Part shown: positions 19,205 through 27,166 of the stretch, piece after piece | Position numbering within the stretch: the first letter of the stretch is position 1 | Layout of the letters: each line of letters opens with the position of its first letter | Source: Gammaproteobacteria bacterium | GTDB taxonomy: Bacteria > Pseudomonadota > Gammaproteobacteria > Burkholderiales > Burkholderiaceae_C | Assembly: GCA_018828125.1 (NCBI GenBank) | Contig: JAHJWB010000021.1 | Coordinates: forward strand, 62,001 to 126,000 | Direction: 5' to 3' | DNA: 64,000 nt | The notes under the pieces: generated by a model | The model's database searches: none | What the model was told of the DNA's origin: nothing | Seen by the model: only the letters and a program-made list of their open reading frames with translations | Made by a program: the position numbers and the translations under genes

Positions 19205-19464
19205 GGTGTTCCTCTCTGCTCACATTTTGGAGGGGTGCACACAGGGGCAATGGCAGGGTAAACGGCGGGAAAACCGCTCTTATCAAAAGCGTGGCACGCT
19301 GCGGGCCATGGCGTCTGGGTGCGCGTGCCATTGTGGCGGCGCATCGGCACCGCGTCGCAAAACTTGAGGACGATGTCGTAACGATTTGTGAGTGAATTCG
19401 TAGCCGCCGGTGGCCGGGCTTTGCGCCGCGATTGCATCGTCCACGGGCTGAAAAACTGGCGCGG
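19205..19464. other. Spacer upstream of the 18815 gene, no gene seen
   Basis: This 260-bp stretch separates the start of the 18815-19204 gene from the repeat module after pldA. It presumably holds the promoter of that gene. I see no coding frame with a supported start, no RNA gene and no clear operator. Confidence 0.4.
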
Positions 19465-19579
19465 CCCAGTGCGAGGGACACCAAGCAAGGGCCGCCCCGC
19501 AGCGAGGGGGTCGTCCCTCTTCCCGAATTGCGCAGCAATTCGAGAGAAGGGGGAGGGCGCGTAAGCGCCTCAGGGGGAT
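19465..19579 (-). repeat. Post-stop GC-rich repeat module (family 2)
   Basis: Read on the minus strand, the module starts just after the pldA stop: ATCCCCCTGAGGCGCTTACG, then CCTCCCCCTTCTCTCG, a small palindrome AATTGCTGCGCAATT, then GAAGAGGGACGACCCC and GCTGCGGGGCGGCCCTTGCT. The same order occurs at 55394-55492 and in part at three other sites, each time directly after a stop codon. It probably acts as a transcript 3'-end structure. Confidence 0.75.
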
Positions 19580-19584
19580 GAACT

Positions 19585-20763
19585 CTAAAAATCCACCAGG
19601 CTCAGGCCAACGCTGAACACCGTGCGCTTGCGGTTGTAGTCGATCATGCTGTCGCCGTAGCCGTTAAACAGCGAGGTGTGCAAGCGCAAGTTGGTCTTGC
19701 CACCGAAAATGCCCGTCCCAAGGGCTTGCATCCACTCCACACGAATCGACCCGCGGCCCGAGCTGGACAAGGAGCTGCGCAGGGTTGCGCCCACCGTGTT
19801 GTTCTTGTCGTAGTTCCACAGGGCAGACAACTCGCCACGGCCCACGTAGTCGCTGATGCCCGGGTTGTTATCGCTGTCCGCGCTTTCGGGAATGCGGCGC
19901 CACAGGCGTGCGTTCACGCTCCAGCTGTTGCCCAGCTCCAGGCCCGTCATCAGGTATACGCGGTTCCAGCTGCGCGACAGGGGATCGCTCTGGCCGTTGG
20001 ATTGGTGCACCAGCCCGATGCCGCTGTAGCGCCACTTCCAGCCAAACGGCAGTTCGGCCGTGGTGGGGTAGACGTACATGACTTCGGGTTCATGGTCGGT
20101 GGTGCGGAAGGGGCGCGAGATTTCGGGCGTGAACAGCTGCCAGTACGACTGCTGTGTGTAGCCGAACCACACCGAATCCTTGAGCGTAGGGTGCCCCTGT
20201 GTGAGCAGCCCCTGGGCCACCTTGGTGCGCACCGAAAGCTGGATGCGGTTTTCGGTACGGCGGTACGGCGTGGATTCAGTGGCCGAACCGTTTTCGAAAC
20301 CGGACGTGGGCTGGCGGTTCACGCTGCTTGATGCCACCACCGACACGGTGATGGGGCGGTAGCCGCGAAAACTGAAGGTGCCGCAGTCGCTGCCCGATTC
20401 CAGCTCCCAGAAACGCGACAGGTCGCTGTACTGCGGGTCGCGGCAGCCTTCGGTGCGGGCCACGTCGATGACGCGCGTGGCGGGCAACGTGGTGTCCACT
20501 GGGGGTTGCACCGTGGCTGCAGCTTCGGCCGATGCGGCGGGCGCTTGCCAGGCCTGCTGGGCGGCCCACTGGTCAAAGCAGGCAAGGCGGGCCTGGTTGT
20601 CGTTGGACAACGCGGTGCAGCGGCGCAGCGCGCTGTCGGCACCTCCGCCTGACCCCGTTGCCGGGGTGCCCTGTGCCAGCGCAGCACCTGCGGGGGCCAG
20701 CGCAGCCAGCACCAGGGCGGCCGTCTGGTGCAGGCGCCGGTTGCGGGGGGGCATGGAGTTCAT
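19585..20763 (-). CDS. pldA: Outer membrane phospholipase A1
   Basis: The protein has 392 residues with a signal peptide (ALVLAALAPAGAALAQ|G near residue 31). The catalytic signature is HQSNGQSDPLSRSWNRVYL, in which His, Ser and Asn fall at the spacing of E. coli PldA H142/S144/N156. The C-terminus ends in aromatic FSVGLSLVDF, an outer-membrane beta-barrel targeting end. It hydrolyses misplaced outer-leaflet phospholipids. The N-terminal ~130 residues are longer than in E. coli. Its start lies five bases after the stop of the upstream gene, so the two are probably one operon. ATG 20763 is chosen; a second ATG lies nine bases downstream. Confidence 0.92.
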   Translation of the reverse strand: MNSMPPRNRRLHQTAALVLAALAPAGAALAQGTPATGSGGGADSALRRCTALSNDNQARLACFDQWAAQQAWQAPAASAEAAATVQPPVDTTLPATRVIDVARTEGCRDPQYSDLSRFWELESGSDCGTFSFRGYRPITVSVVASSSVNRQPTSGFENGSATESTPYRRTENRIQLSVRTKVAQGLLTQGHPTLKDSVWFGYTQQSYWQLFTPEISRPFRTTDHEPEVMYVYPTTAELPFGWKWRYSGIGLVHQSNGQSDPLSRSWNRVYLMTGLELGNSWSVNARLWRRIPESADSDNNPGISDYVGRGELSALWNYDKNNTVGATLRSSLSSSGRGSIRVEWMQALGTGIFGGKTNLRLHTSLFNGYGDSMIDYNRKRTVFSVGLSLVDF

Positions 20764-20768
20764 GGGGG

Positions 20769-21314
20769 TTACTGCCAGCCCGCTTGCTTGCGCATCACAA
20801 AAGTGACGGTTGGTGGTGGGGTGGCTGGAGCCGAAGGCGCCGAGGGGGTGGGTGTGGCGTTGTTCCATGTTCCGCGTATTTCCTTGCCGCAACTGCCAGC
20901 CACGACCTGGCCTATCCAGGTGGCGCTGATGTTGGTGCCGTTGATCGATTCTTCTAAAGTCAGCTCGCCTGCGTCGACATCACCGCTGACCTGCGCCGTA
21001 GTGCCGCCGCGTTGCACGGTACCACGCACGCTTTGTGCCAGTTCCGGGTGTGGGCCCAATTGCAACACTGCGGTGCGGTCCAGCGTTGGCGGCGTATCTG
21101 CCGGGGCGCTTTGCAGTTCGGCGGCCCAGCGGCCTTGCAGGTGCTGGTGGTCCATGTCGGCCGCCGCAGGGCAGGCCGAGGCGGATTTTGGGTCATTTTG
21201 GCCCCTGGCGCTTGTAGGATAAGCGCTGATAGCTATCAAAAATAAAGCGATGGTGGCGGGCAGTGTGGCCCTGAGGCGGCTCGGTACTGCGCACCGTTGG
21301 AGGATTCGCGCCAT
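20769..21314 (-). CDS. Small exported protein whose signal peptide is encoded by the dispersed repeat
   Basis: The protein has 181 residues from the ATG with GGAAG upstream; a GTG 21 bp earlier is possible. Residues ~24-40 (LFLIAISAYPTSARGQN) are encoded by a copy of the palindromic repeat. They form the hydrophobic core and a plausible signal-peptidase site, A-R-G|Q. The mature part (CPAAADMDHQHLQGRWAAEL ... LTLEESINGTNISATWIGQV ... CGKEIRGTWNNATP) looks like a beta-rich lipocalin-like or DUF-type periplasmic domain with two Cys. A Pro-rich linker and a short VTFVMRKQAGW end follow. It is immediately upstream of pldA, so it may be a partner. The family is not identified. Confidence 0.65.
   Translation of the reverse strand: MARILQRCAVPSRLRATLPATIALFLIAISAYPTSARGQNDPKSASACPAAADMDHQHLQGRWAAELQSAPADTPPTLDRTAVLQLGPHPELAQSVRGTVQRGGTTAQVSGDVDAGELTLEESINGTNISATWIGQVVAGSCGKEIRGTWNNATPTPSAPSAPATPPPTVTFVMRKQAGWQ
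21195..21243 (+). repeat. Dispersed palindromic repeat inside a coding sequence
   Basis: A near-canonical copy (TTTTGGCCCCTGGCGCTTGT, then ATAAGCGCTGATAGCTATCA) lies entirely within the 5' part of the 20769-21314 gene. Read on the minus strand it encodes LIAISAYPTSARGQ. Confidence 0.85.
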
Positions 21315-21361
21315 GGGCTTGCTGTCTTCCGTCACAAAGAAAAGGGTGGCACCGGCGCAGT

Positions 21362-23458
21362 TCAGGCCGTGGGCGCGGCGTTGGTGGCGGCAGCGTTGGC
21401 CACATTGTTCGCCTGCGCCTTGGCGGCGAATTCGGCGCGCAACGCCTTGAGCTTTTCGCGCGGGTCTTCACGGGCGGTGGTTTTATCGAGGCCCATTTCG
21501 GCGATGAAGCGGCTGGGCTGCGCGGCCACCATTTCGCGGCCCTTCTTGCGTTTTTTGGTCCAGCTCACGGCCAGCGTGCGTTGCGCGCGGGTGATACCCA
21601 CATACATCAGGCGGCGCTCTTCCTGCAGGCGCTGCAGGGTGTCGTCGCTCACCTTCTGCTGGCGCCCCTCGTCGTCGTCCAGCTTGAAGGGCAGCATGCC
21701 TTCGGTCACGCCCACCAGAATCACATGCGGCCATTCCAGCCCCTTGCTGGCATGCAGGGTGGACAGCGTGACCATGTCCTGGTCTTTTTCACGCTCGCTG
21801 ATGGTGGACAGCAGCGCAATGGTCTGCGACACCTCCAGCAGGCTTTTGGTTTCGGCGGCCACCACAGAGCCCGAGCTGTCGTCGATCTGCCCGCCCGCGC
21901 GCTGGGCCATCCAGTCGCAGAACTCCATCACGTTGCTCCACCGGGCGGCGGCCACCTTCTCGCTGTCCTCGCCGTCGTACAGGTGCTGCTCGTAACCGAT
22001 CTCCTTGAGCCATTCGTTCAAAAAGGTGCGGGCCTCTTCGGCGCCATGCGTGCGGCGGGCGCTGTATTCCAGGTAGTTGATGTAGCGGCCAAACTCATGC
22101 AGCCCGTCCATGGCGCGTTTGGGCACGGCGGCGGGCAGCATGCCGTTGAACAGCGCACCGAACATGCTTTGCTTGTGCTGCGTGGCAAACGCGCCCAGCG
22201 ACGCCAGCGTGGTGTGGCCGATGCCGCGCTTGGGCGTGGTGATGGCGCGCAAAAACGCTGGGTCGTCGTCGTTGTTGATCCACAGGCGAAACCAGGCGCA
22301 CAGGTCCTTGATTTCGGCGCGGTCAAAAAAGCTGGTGCCGCCTGAAACCTTGTACGGGATGTTCGCCTTGCGCAGCGCCTTCTCGAACGGCTTGGCCTGG
22401 TGGTTGGCCCGGTACAGGATGGCAAAGCTCTTCCAGTCCGGCGGCGGGTTGCTGGCCGCGCGCAGGCTCTGGATGCGGGCGACGGCACGGTCGGCCTCGT
22501 GTTCTTCGCTGTCGGCATCCACCACGCGCACGGGCTCGCCCTCGCCCAGTTCGCTGAACAGCGTCTTGGGGAACAGTTTGGGGTTGGGCCCGATCACGTT
22601 GTTTGCAGCGCGCAGGATGGCGCTGGTGGAGCGGTAGTTTTGCTCCAGCTTGATGACCTTGAGCGCCGGAAAGTCGATGGGCAGCTTTTTCAGGTTGTCG
22701 AGCGTGGCGCCGCGCCAACCGTAGATCGACTGGTCATCGTCCCCCACGGCGGTGAAGTGCCCGCGTTCGCCCACCAGCAGTTTGAGCAGTTCGTACTGCG
22801 TGGCATTGGTGTCCTGGTACTCGTCCACCAGCACGTGGCCCAGTAGGGCTTGCCATTTGGCGCGCACCTCCGGGAAGTCGCGCAGCAGGCGCAGCGGCAT
22901 GCTGATCAGGTCGTCAAAGTCCACGCTCTGGTAGGCCGACAGGCGCTCTTCGTAGCGCGCCATCAGAACGGCAATGCTGCGCTCGCTGTCATCCGCGGCT
23001 TGGGCCAGGGCCTGCTCGGAGGTCAGTCCCATGTTCTTCCACTTGCTGATCACCCACTGCCACTGCCGCGCGGTGGCCATGTCGGTGGTGCCACCCGCGG
23101 CTTCCTTCAGGATGCCGGTGACGTCATCGGCGTCCATGATGCTGAACTGGGGCTTGAGTCCCAGCACCGCGCCGTCCTCGCGCACCATGCGCACGCCTAG
23201 CGCGTGAAACGTGCACACCAGCACATCCTTGGCGCGGCGGCCAATCAGGCCCTTGGCGCGCTCGCGCATTTCGGAGGCCGCCTTGTTGGTAAAGGTGATG
23301 GCCGCAATGCGCTTGGGGTCCATGCCCTTTTCGATCATGTGGGCGATCTTCATGGTGATCACCCGCGTCTTGCCCGAGCCCGCACCTGCCAGTACCAGGC
23401 AGGCACCATCGGTGTAGTGGACAGCGTGGAGCTGAGCGAGGTTGAGACCGGCAGACAT
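21362..23458 (-). CDS. rep: ATP-dependent DNA helicase Rep (UvrD/PcrA superfamily 1A)
   Basis: The protein has 698 residues from 23458 (MSAGLNLAQLHAVHYTDG); the frame runs 120 bp further without family similarity. All SF1A motifs are visible: Q-motif region, Walker A AGAGSGKTRVI, VDEYQDTN, GDDDQSIYGWRGA, EQNYRST, TLHASKGLEW and RRLMYVGITRAQ. The overall shape and the short C-terminus after the last motif fit Rep rather than UvrD. It is a 3'-5' helicase that clears protein roadblocks and works with PriA at stalled forks; priA is also in this window. The Ala/Asn-rich C-terminal tail is typical. Confidence 0.88.
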   Translation of the reverse strand: MSAGLNLAQLHAVHYTDGACLVLAGAGSGKTRVITMKIAHMIEKGMDPKRIAAITFTNKAASEMRERAKGLIGRRAKDVLVCTFHALGVRMVREDGAVLGLKPQFSIMDADDVTGILKEAAGGTTDMATARQWQWVISKWKNMGLTSEQALAQAADDSERSIAVLMARYEERLSAYQSVDFDDLISMPLRLLRDFPEVRAKWQALLGHVLVDEYQDTNATQYELLKLLVGERGHFTAVGDDDQSIYGWRGATLDNLKKLPIDFPALKVIKLEQNYRSTSAILRAANNVIGPNPKLFPKTLFSELGEGEPVRVVDADSEEHEADRAVARIQSLRAASNPPPDWKSFAILYRANHQAKPFEKALRKANIPYKVSGGTSFFDRAEIKDLCAWFRLWINNDDDPAFLRAITTPKRGIGHTTLASLGAFATQHKQSMFGALFNGMLPAAVPKRAMDGLHEFGRYINYLEYSARRTHGAEEARTFLNEWLKEIGYEQHLYDGEDSEKVAAARWSNVMEFCDWMAQRAGGQIDDSSGSVVAAETKSLLEVSQTIALLSTISEREKDQDMVTLSTLHASKGLEWPHVILVGVTEGMLPFKLDDDEGRQQKVSDDTLQRLQEERRLMYVGITRAQRTLAVSWTKKRKKGREMVAAQPSRFIAEMGLDKTTAREDPREKLKALRAEFAAKAQANNVANAAATNAAPTA

Positions 23459-23718
23459 GGGTGGAGAACGCGCGAAAGAAGGGGGGAGTGCGAGGAAGGG
23501 CTGGAACCAGCCTCCGAAGCGCGCAATGATACCGGCGCCGTCTGGCGGGCGCGGTGTCGCCTGACATTGCGCTGACATGAAAGCGCCAAAACAGCGTCAA
23601 ACCGTCCCACCTACCACGGTGCTGCGGGAAACCCCCGTGGTGAGGGCAGTTGTCACACTTTGATACTCCAGCATGGACGCACGCCCCCACCCGCGGGCTG
23701 CGCTTTGAGGCACATCCC

Positions 23719-25002
23719 ATGATCTCCTTTGCTGCGTTTTCTACCCCCGCACTGGCTGCAAGCCCTGCCATCCGCCCTCGGCCTCTGCAGTATCTGCGGT
23801 ATCTGCAGCGGGTGTTGGCAGGGGGCGTGTTGGCGTGGGTTGCCATCGCGCCTGTGCTGGTGCAGGCCCAGGCGGGCGCCAGCACACCCGTGCGCATCGG
23901 TGTGGTGGGCCCGTTCACCGGGCCTTCGGCAGATTTTGGTGTGCCCATGCTCAACGGCATCAAGCTGGCCGTGGACGAGATCAATGCGGTGGGCGGTTAC
24001 CTGGGCAGACCGCTGGAGCTCGTCGTCAAGGACGACACCGCCAACCCCGACGAGGGGCGCAAGGTCAGCCAGGACCTGCTCAAGGAGAAGGTGGTCGCGG
24101 CCATCGGGTTTTGCAACACGGGCGTGGCGATGAAGGCCATCGACCTCTTTCAGGACGCCAAGACCCCGCTCATCGTGCCGTGTGCATCCGGCACGGCCGT
24201 CACCGCCAAATACCCCGCACCGGACAGCTACATCTTTCGCGTGCAGGCCCGCGATGCGCTTCAGGCCCCGTTCATGGTCGACGACATCCTCAAGCGTGGT
24301 TGGGACAAGGTCGCCATCTTTGCCGACACCACCGGCTATGGCGAAGGCGGCTACAACGACGTGGTGGCCGCACTGGCTGCCAAGAACCTCAAGCCGGTGC
24401 ATGTGGCGCGGTTTGCGCTGGGTGTCAAAGACCTCACGGCCGAGCTGACGGCTGCCCGCAATGCAGGCGCCACGGTGGTCTACAGCTACACCGTGGGCCC
24501 CGAGAACGCAGTCATTGCCAACGGCAAGAAAGCCCTGGGCTGGAAGGTGCCGCAGGTAGGCGCGTGGCCCCTGTCGTTCCCCAACTTCATCGACGGCGCC
24601 AAGGACGCGGCCGAGGGCGCGCTGATGGTGCAGACCTTCATTGCCGAGCCCAGCAACGAGCGGCGCGCGTCCTTCCTGTCGAGCTACACCCGCAAATACC
24701 AGCGCAAGGTGGCGGTGCCCATGGCCGCCGCCAACGCCTACGACGCCACCTATCTGCTGATGTATTCGCTGCTGGGCATTCGCGACGGCAACCTGTCTGG
24801 CAAGGCCATCAAGGAGTCGCTGGAGGGCAAGATGAAAACCTATTACGGCGTGGTGTCCACCTACGAGAAGCCTTTCAGCGTGGAAGACAAGGACGCCATC
24901 ACCCGCAACATGCTGGTCATTGGCGCAGTCAAGAACGGTGGCATCACCTTTGCCTACCCCGAAGACGCCAAGCGCAACCTGATCATTCAGCGCAAGCAGT
25001 GA
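23719..25002 (+). CDS. ABC transporter substrate-binding protein (branched-chain amino acid type)
   Basis: The protein has 427 residues from the ATG with GAGG eight bases upstream. A long N-terminal signal region has its hydrophobic core at VLAGGVLAWVAIAPVLVQAQA. The mature protein shows VRIGVVGPFTGPSADFGVPM, IKLAVDEINAVGGYLGRPLE, LKEKVVAAIGFCNTGVA and VAIFADTTGYGEGG, typical of peripheral binding protein family 6 (LivJ-like). No permease or ATPase gene adjoins it, so it is an orphan receptor here and its ligand is unknown. Confidence 0.9.
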   Translation: MISFAAFSTPALAASPAIRPRPLQYLRYLQRVLAGGVLAWVAIAPVLVQAQAGASTPVRIGVVGPFTGPSADFGVPMLNGIKLAVDEINAVGGYLGRPLELVVKDDTANPDEGRKVSQDLLKEKVVAAIGFCNTGVAMKAIDLFQDAKTPLIVPCASGTAVTAKYPAPDSYIFRVQARDALQAPFMVDDILKRGWDKVAIFADTTGYGEGGYNDVVAALAAKNLKPVHVARFALGVKDLTAELTAARNAGATVVYSYTVGPENAVIANGKKALGWKVPQVGAWPLSFPNFIDGAKDAAEGALMVQTFIAEPSNERRASFLSSYTRKYQRKVAVPMAAANAYDATYLLMYSLLGIRDGNLSGKAIKESLEGKMKTYYGVVSTYEKPFSVEDKDAITRNMLVIGAVKNGGITFAYPEDAKRNLIIQRKQ

Positions 25003-25146
25003 CCAAGGATTGCCTCCAACCAGCTAACGTCGTTGAAGAGCCTTGCCGCGCAATCGCCCTGTGCGATGGCCCCCGCCTGACTTTGCGCTGACCATGCCTG
25101 CGGGCGGTGCAACGGCTTGCCGGGCGCAGCACAGACAATAGCGCCC

Positions 25147-26100
25147 GTGCTCTCCGTCCTTCTCATCACCCTCCCCTTCTTTGCCCTGGTGCTTTGCGGC
25201 TATCTGGCCGCCCGGCGCGGCGTATTGCCCCAGCCCGCCATCCCGGGGCTCAACGCGTTCGTTCTGTACTTTGCGCTGCCGTGCATGCTGTACCGGTTTG
25301 GTGCCAGCACGCCCATCGGACAACTGCTGGACCCGGCGGTGGCGGGGGTGTACGGGGTGTGCGCGCTGATCATGGTGGGTGGCACGGTGGCGCTCACACG
25401 CCGGGGGCACATTGGCTGGAACGATGCTGCCTTTGGCGCGCTCGTGGCGGCCTTCCCCAACACCGGCTTCATGGGCGTGCCGCTGCTGGTGGCGCTGCTG
25501 GGCGCGCAGAGTGCGGGCCCGGCCATCGTCACCATCGTGGTGGACATGGTCATCACCAGCTCGCTGTGCATTGCGCTGTCGCGGCTCGATGGCGCGGGCA
25601 CCCACGGCGTGGGCGTGGCGCTGCGCAATGCCTTCAAGGGCATGGCCACCAACCCCATGCCGTGGTCCATTGCACTGGGCGCACTGGCTTCTGCAATGCA
25701 GTTTCAGCTGCCCGGCCCGGTCGACAAAACCGTAGCCATGCTGGCCGATGCGGCATCGCCCGTGGCACTGTTCACCATCGGCGCGGTGCTGGCCCGGTCA
25801 CAAATGAACCAGCACGAGCAGGTGCCCGCACGCGACTACGTTCCGGTGGCGCTGGCCAAGCTCTTGGTGCACCCGCTCTTGGTGTGGGCTGTGGGCACGG
25901 CCGCGATGGCGCTGGGCGTGCCGCTCACGCCGTTTGCGCTGACGGTGCTGGTGCTGCTGTCGGCGCTGCCCAGCGCCAGCAACGTGTCGCTGCTGGCCGA
26001 GAAGTTCGGCGCAAACAACGGGCGCGTGGCGCGCATCATTCTGGTGTCCACAGCGCTGGCGTTTGTGAGCTTTTCGGCGGCGGTGGCTTTGCTCACGTGA
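25147..26100 (+). CDS. AEC-family transporter (auxin/malonate efflux carrier type)
   Basis: The protein has 317 residues from GTG 25147, which gives the usual hydrophobic start (MLSVLLITLPFFALVLCGYL); a TTG 30 bp upstream is possible. About ten hydrophobic segments are arranged as two five-helix bundles, with NAFVLYFALPCMLYRFG and AFPNTGFMGVPL in the first half and SNVSLLAEKFGANNGRVARI in the second. It probably exports or imports carboxylates. Its 3' 455 bp are duplicated at 33735-34197 with roughly 94% identity by eye. Its 3' end overlaps the remnant of a cupin gene on the opposite strand. Confidence 0.9.
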   Translation: MLSVLLITLPFFALVLCGYLAARRGVLPQPAIPGLNAFVLYFALPCMLYRFGASTPIGQLLDPAVAGVYGVCALIMVGGTVALTRRGHIGWNDAAFGALVAAFPNTGFMGVPLLVALLGAQSAGPAIVTIVVDMVITSSLCIALSRLDGAGTHGVGVALRNAFKGMATNPMPWSIALGALASAMQFQLPGPVDKTVAMLADAASPVALFTIGAVLARSQMNQHEQVPARDYVPVALAKLLVHPLLVWAVGTAAMALGVPLTPFALTVLVLLSALPSASNVSLLAEKFGANNGRVARIILVSTALAFVSFSAAVALLT

Positions 26101-26192
26101 CGTCGTTTGCCGTGTCCGGTGGCGTCTTGTGCCCCACAAAGTAGCTCACGCCAAACATCCCATAAAACTCGGAATGCGGCTCCATCACCATG
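26093..26192 (-). pseudogene. C-terminal remnant of a cupin gene
   Basis: Translated on the minus strand, this gives MEPHSEFYGMFGVSYFVGHK and a short tail. It matches the last ~25 residues of the intact cupin at 37779-38054 (MEPHSEFYGMFGVSYLVGRK) with roughly 86% nucleotide identity over the shared ~70 bp. Similarity stops abruptly near 26192, and no start or cupin core is left. Its stop lies inside the AEC transporter 3' end. It marks the left breakpoint of the iron-uptake insertion. Confidence 0.8.
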
Positions 26193-26420
26193 GGCCGCTC
26201 ATTTTTCGCCAAAGCCTGCGGCGAAGCCAAAAAACCAAAGAGTCCCGCGCAAACCCGCGCCAGTATTAGCGAGAAGCAGTTTTATCTACAGCCTAGACCG
26301 TGCCAATTCGATCACGCCCCCACTTGCATCAGCAGGCCGCCCTTCCGCTGCACGCAGCCCCCGCGAAAAATGGACCCCGCCAGCCTGTCAGGTGCGTTTG
26401 ATCATCTCGTTCCGTGTAAT

Positions 26421-26439
26421 AATGATATTAATTCTCATT
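26421..26439. promoter_or_regulatory. Fur box upstream of the FecI-type sigma gene
   Basis: Read on the minus strand the 19 bp are AATGAGAATTAATATCATT, a strong fit to the Fur consensus pattern of alternating GATAAT-type hexamers. The flanking DNA is AT-rich in an otherwise GC-rich region. It lies 81 bp before the sigma-factor start, as expected for iron-repressed fecI-like genes. Confidence 0.75.
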
Positions 26440-26519
26440 CCGCCTAGCCCCGCAGACCAGCCGCCGCCAGTCGCCACGCACGGGCCCAGGCGCCCCTTCG
26501 TTCTTCCTAGGGTCTGCAC

Positions 26520-27062
26520 GTGCTGGAGCGCTATCACCGAGAACTGCTGAACTTCCTTGCGCGTCAGGTCAATGACCGCGACACCGCGGCCGACCTGGCG
26601 CAGGAAAGCTTCGTGCGCGTGCTCACCGCCGAATCCTCCGGCCAGGCCGTGCTGGACATGCGCGCGTTCCTCTACCGCACCGCCCGCAATCTCGTTATCG
26701 ACCAGCACCGGCGCAACGAAGTGCGCCGCCACGATGACTTGGATGCCTGGCCCGAAGACCAGCACCTTCCCGCGCCGCAGCACCTGCAGCCCGAAGAGCG
26801 GCTGGCCTCGCAACAAGTGATCCGCGCGTACGTGGCGACCATCGAGGCCCTGCCCGCCCGCTGCCGTGAAGCCTTCGTGCTGCACGTTTTCGATGATTGC
26901 AGCCACGCCCGGATTGCCCAGCACATGGGCATCTCCGTCAGCATGGTGGAAAAGCACATCGTGCGCGCCATGGTGGCATGCAAGCTGTGCGAGCGCCGCC
27001 TGCGCGGCCAAGGCGGGCGGGATCCGGGCAAGCTCGACGTGCGGCGGGAGACGCCGAGGTAG
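26520..27062 (+). CDS. ECF sigma factor, FecI family (iron starvation)
   Basis: The protein has 180 residues. The GTG at 26520 is the first start after an in-frame TAG 12 bp upstream. Region 2 motifs are visible (YHRELLNFLARQVNDRDTAA, DLAQESFVRVL, RAFLYRTARNLVIDQHRR), as is region 4 (LPARCREAFVLHVFDDCSHA, MGISVSMVEKHIVRAM). By family rule it transcribes the downstream receptor gene when the receptor and FecR signal that siderophore is bound. It is preceded by a Fur box. Confidence 0.92.
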   Translation: MLERYHRELLNFLARQVNDRDTAADLAQESFVRVLTAESSGQAVLDMRAFLYRTARNLVIDQHRRNEVRRHDDLDAWPEDQHLPAPQHLQPEERLASQQVIRAYVATIEALPARCREAFVLHVFDDCSHARIAQHMGISVSMVEKHIVRAMVACKLCERRLRGQGGRDPGKLDVRRETPR

Positions 27063-27166
27063 CCCAGTGCGTCTGCAGCGTTCAGCCGCTGAGCGCCAAC
27101 CAGGGGTGAGGTTTCGCCCCTTCCCTGCGTCTCCATTGACAAGAGAAAGCGATTTGCAACACTGCC

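Noticed and set aside
26101..26519. Attachment site, tRNA or IS end at the left edge of the iron island
   Set aside because: I looked for tRNA-like folds, terminal inverted repeats and transposase fragments and found none; only the cupin remnant and Fur box are supported.
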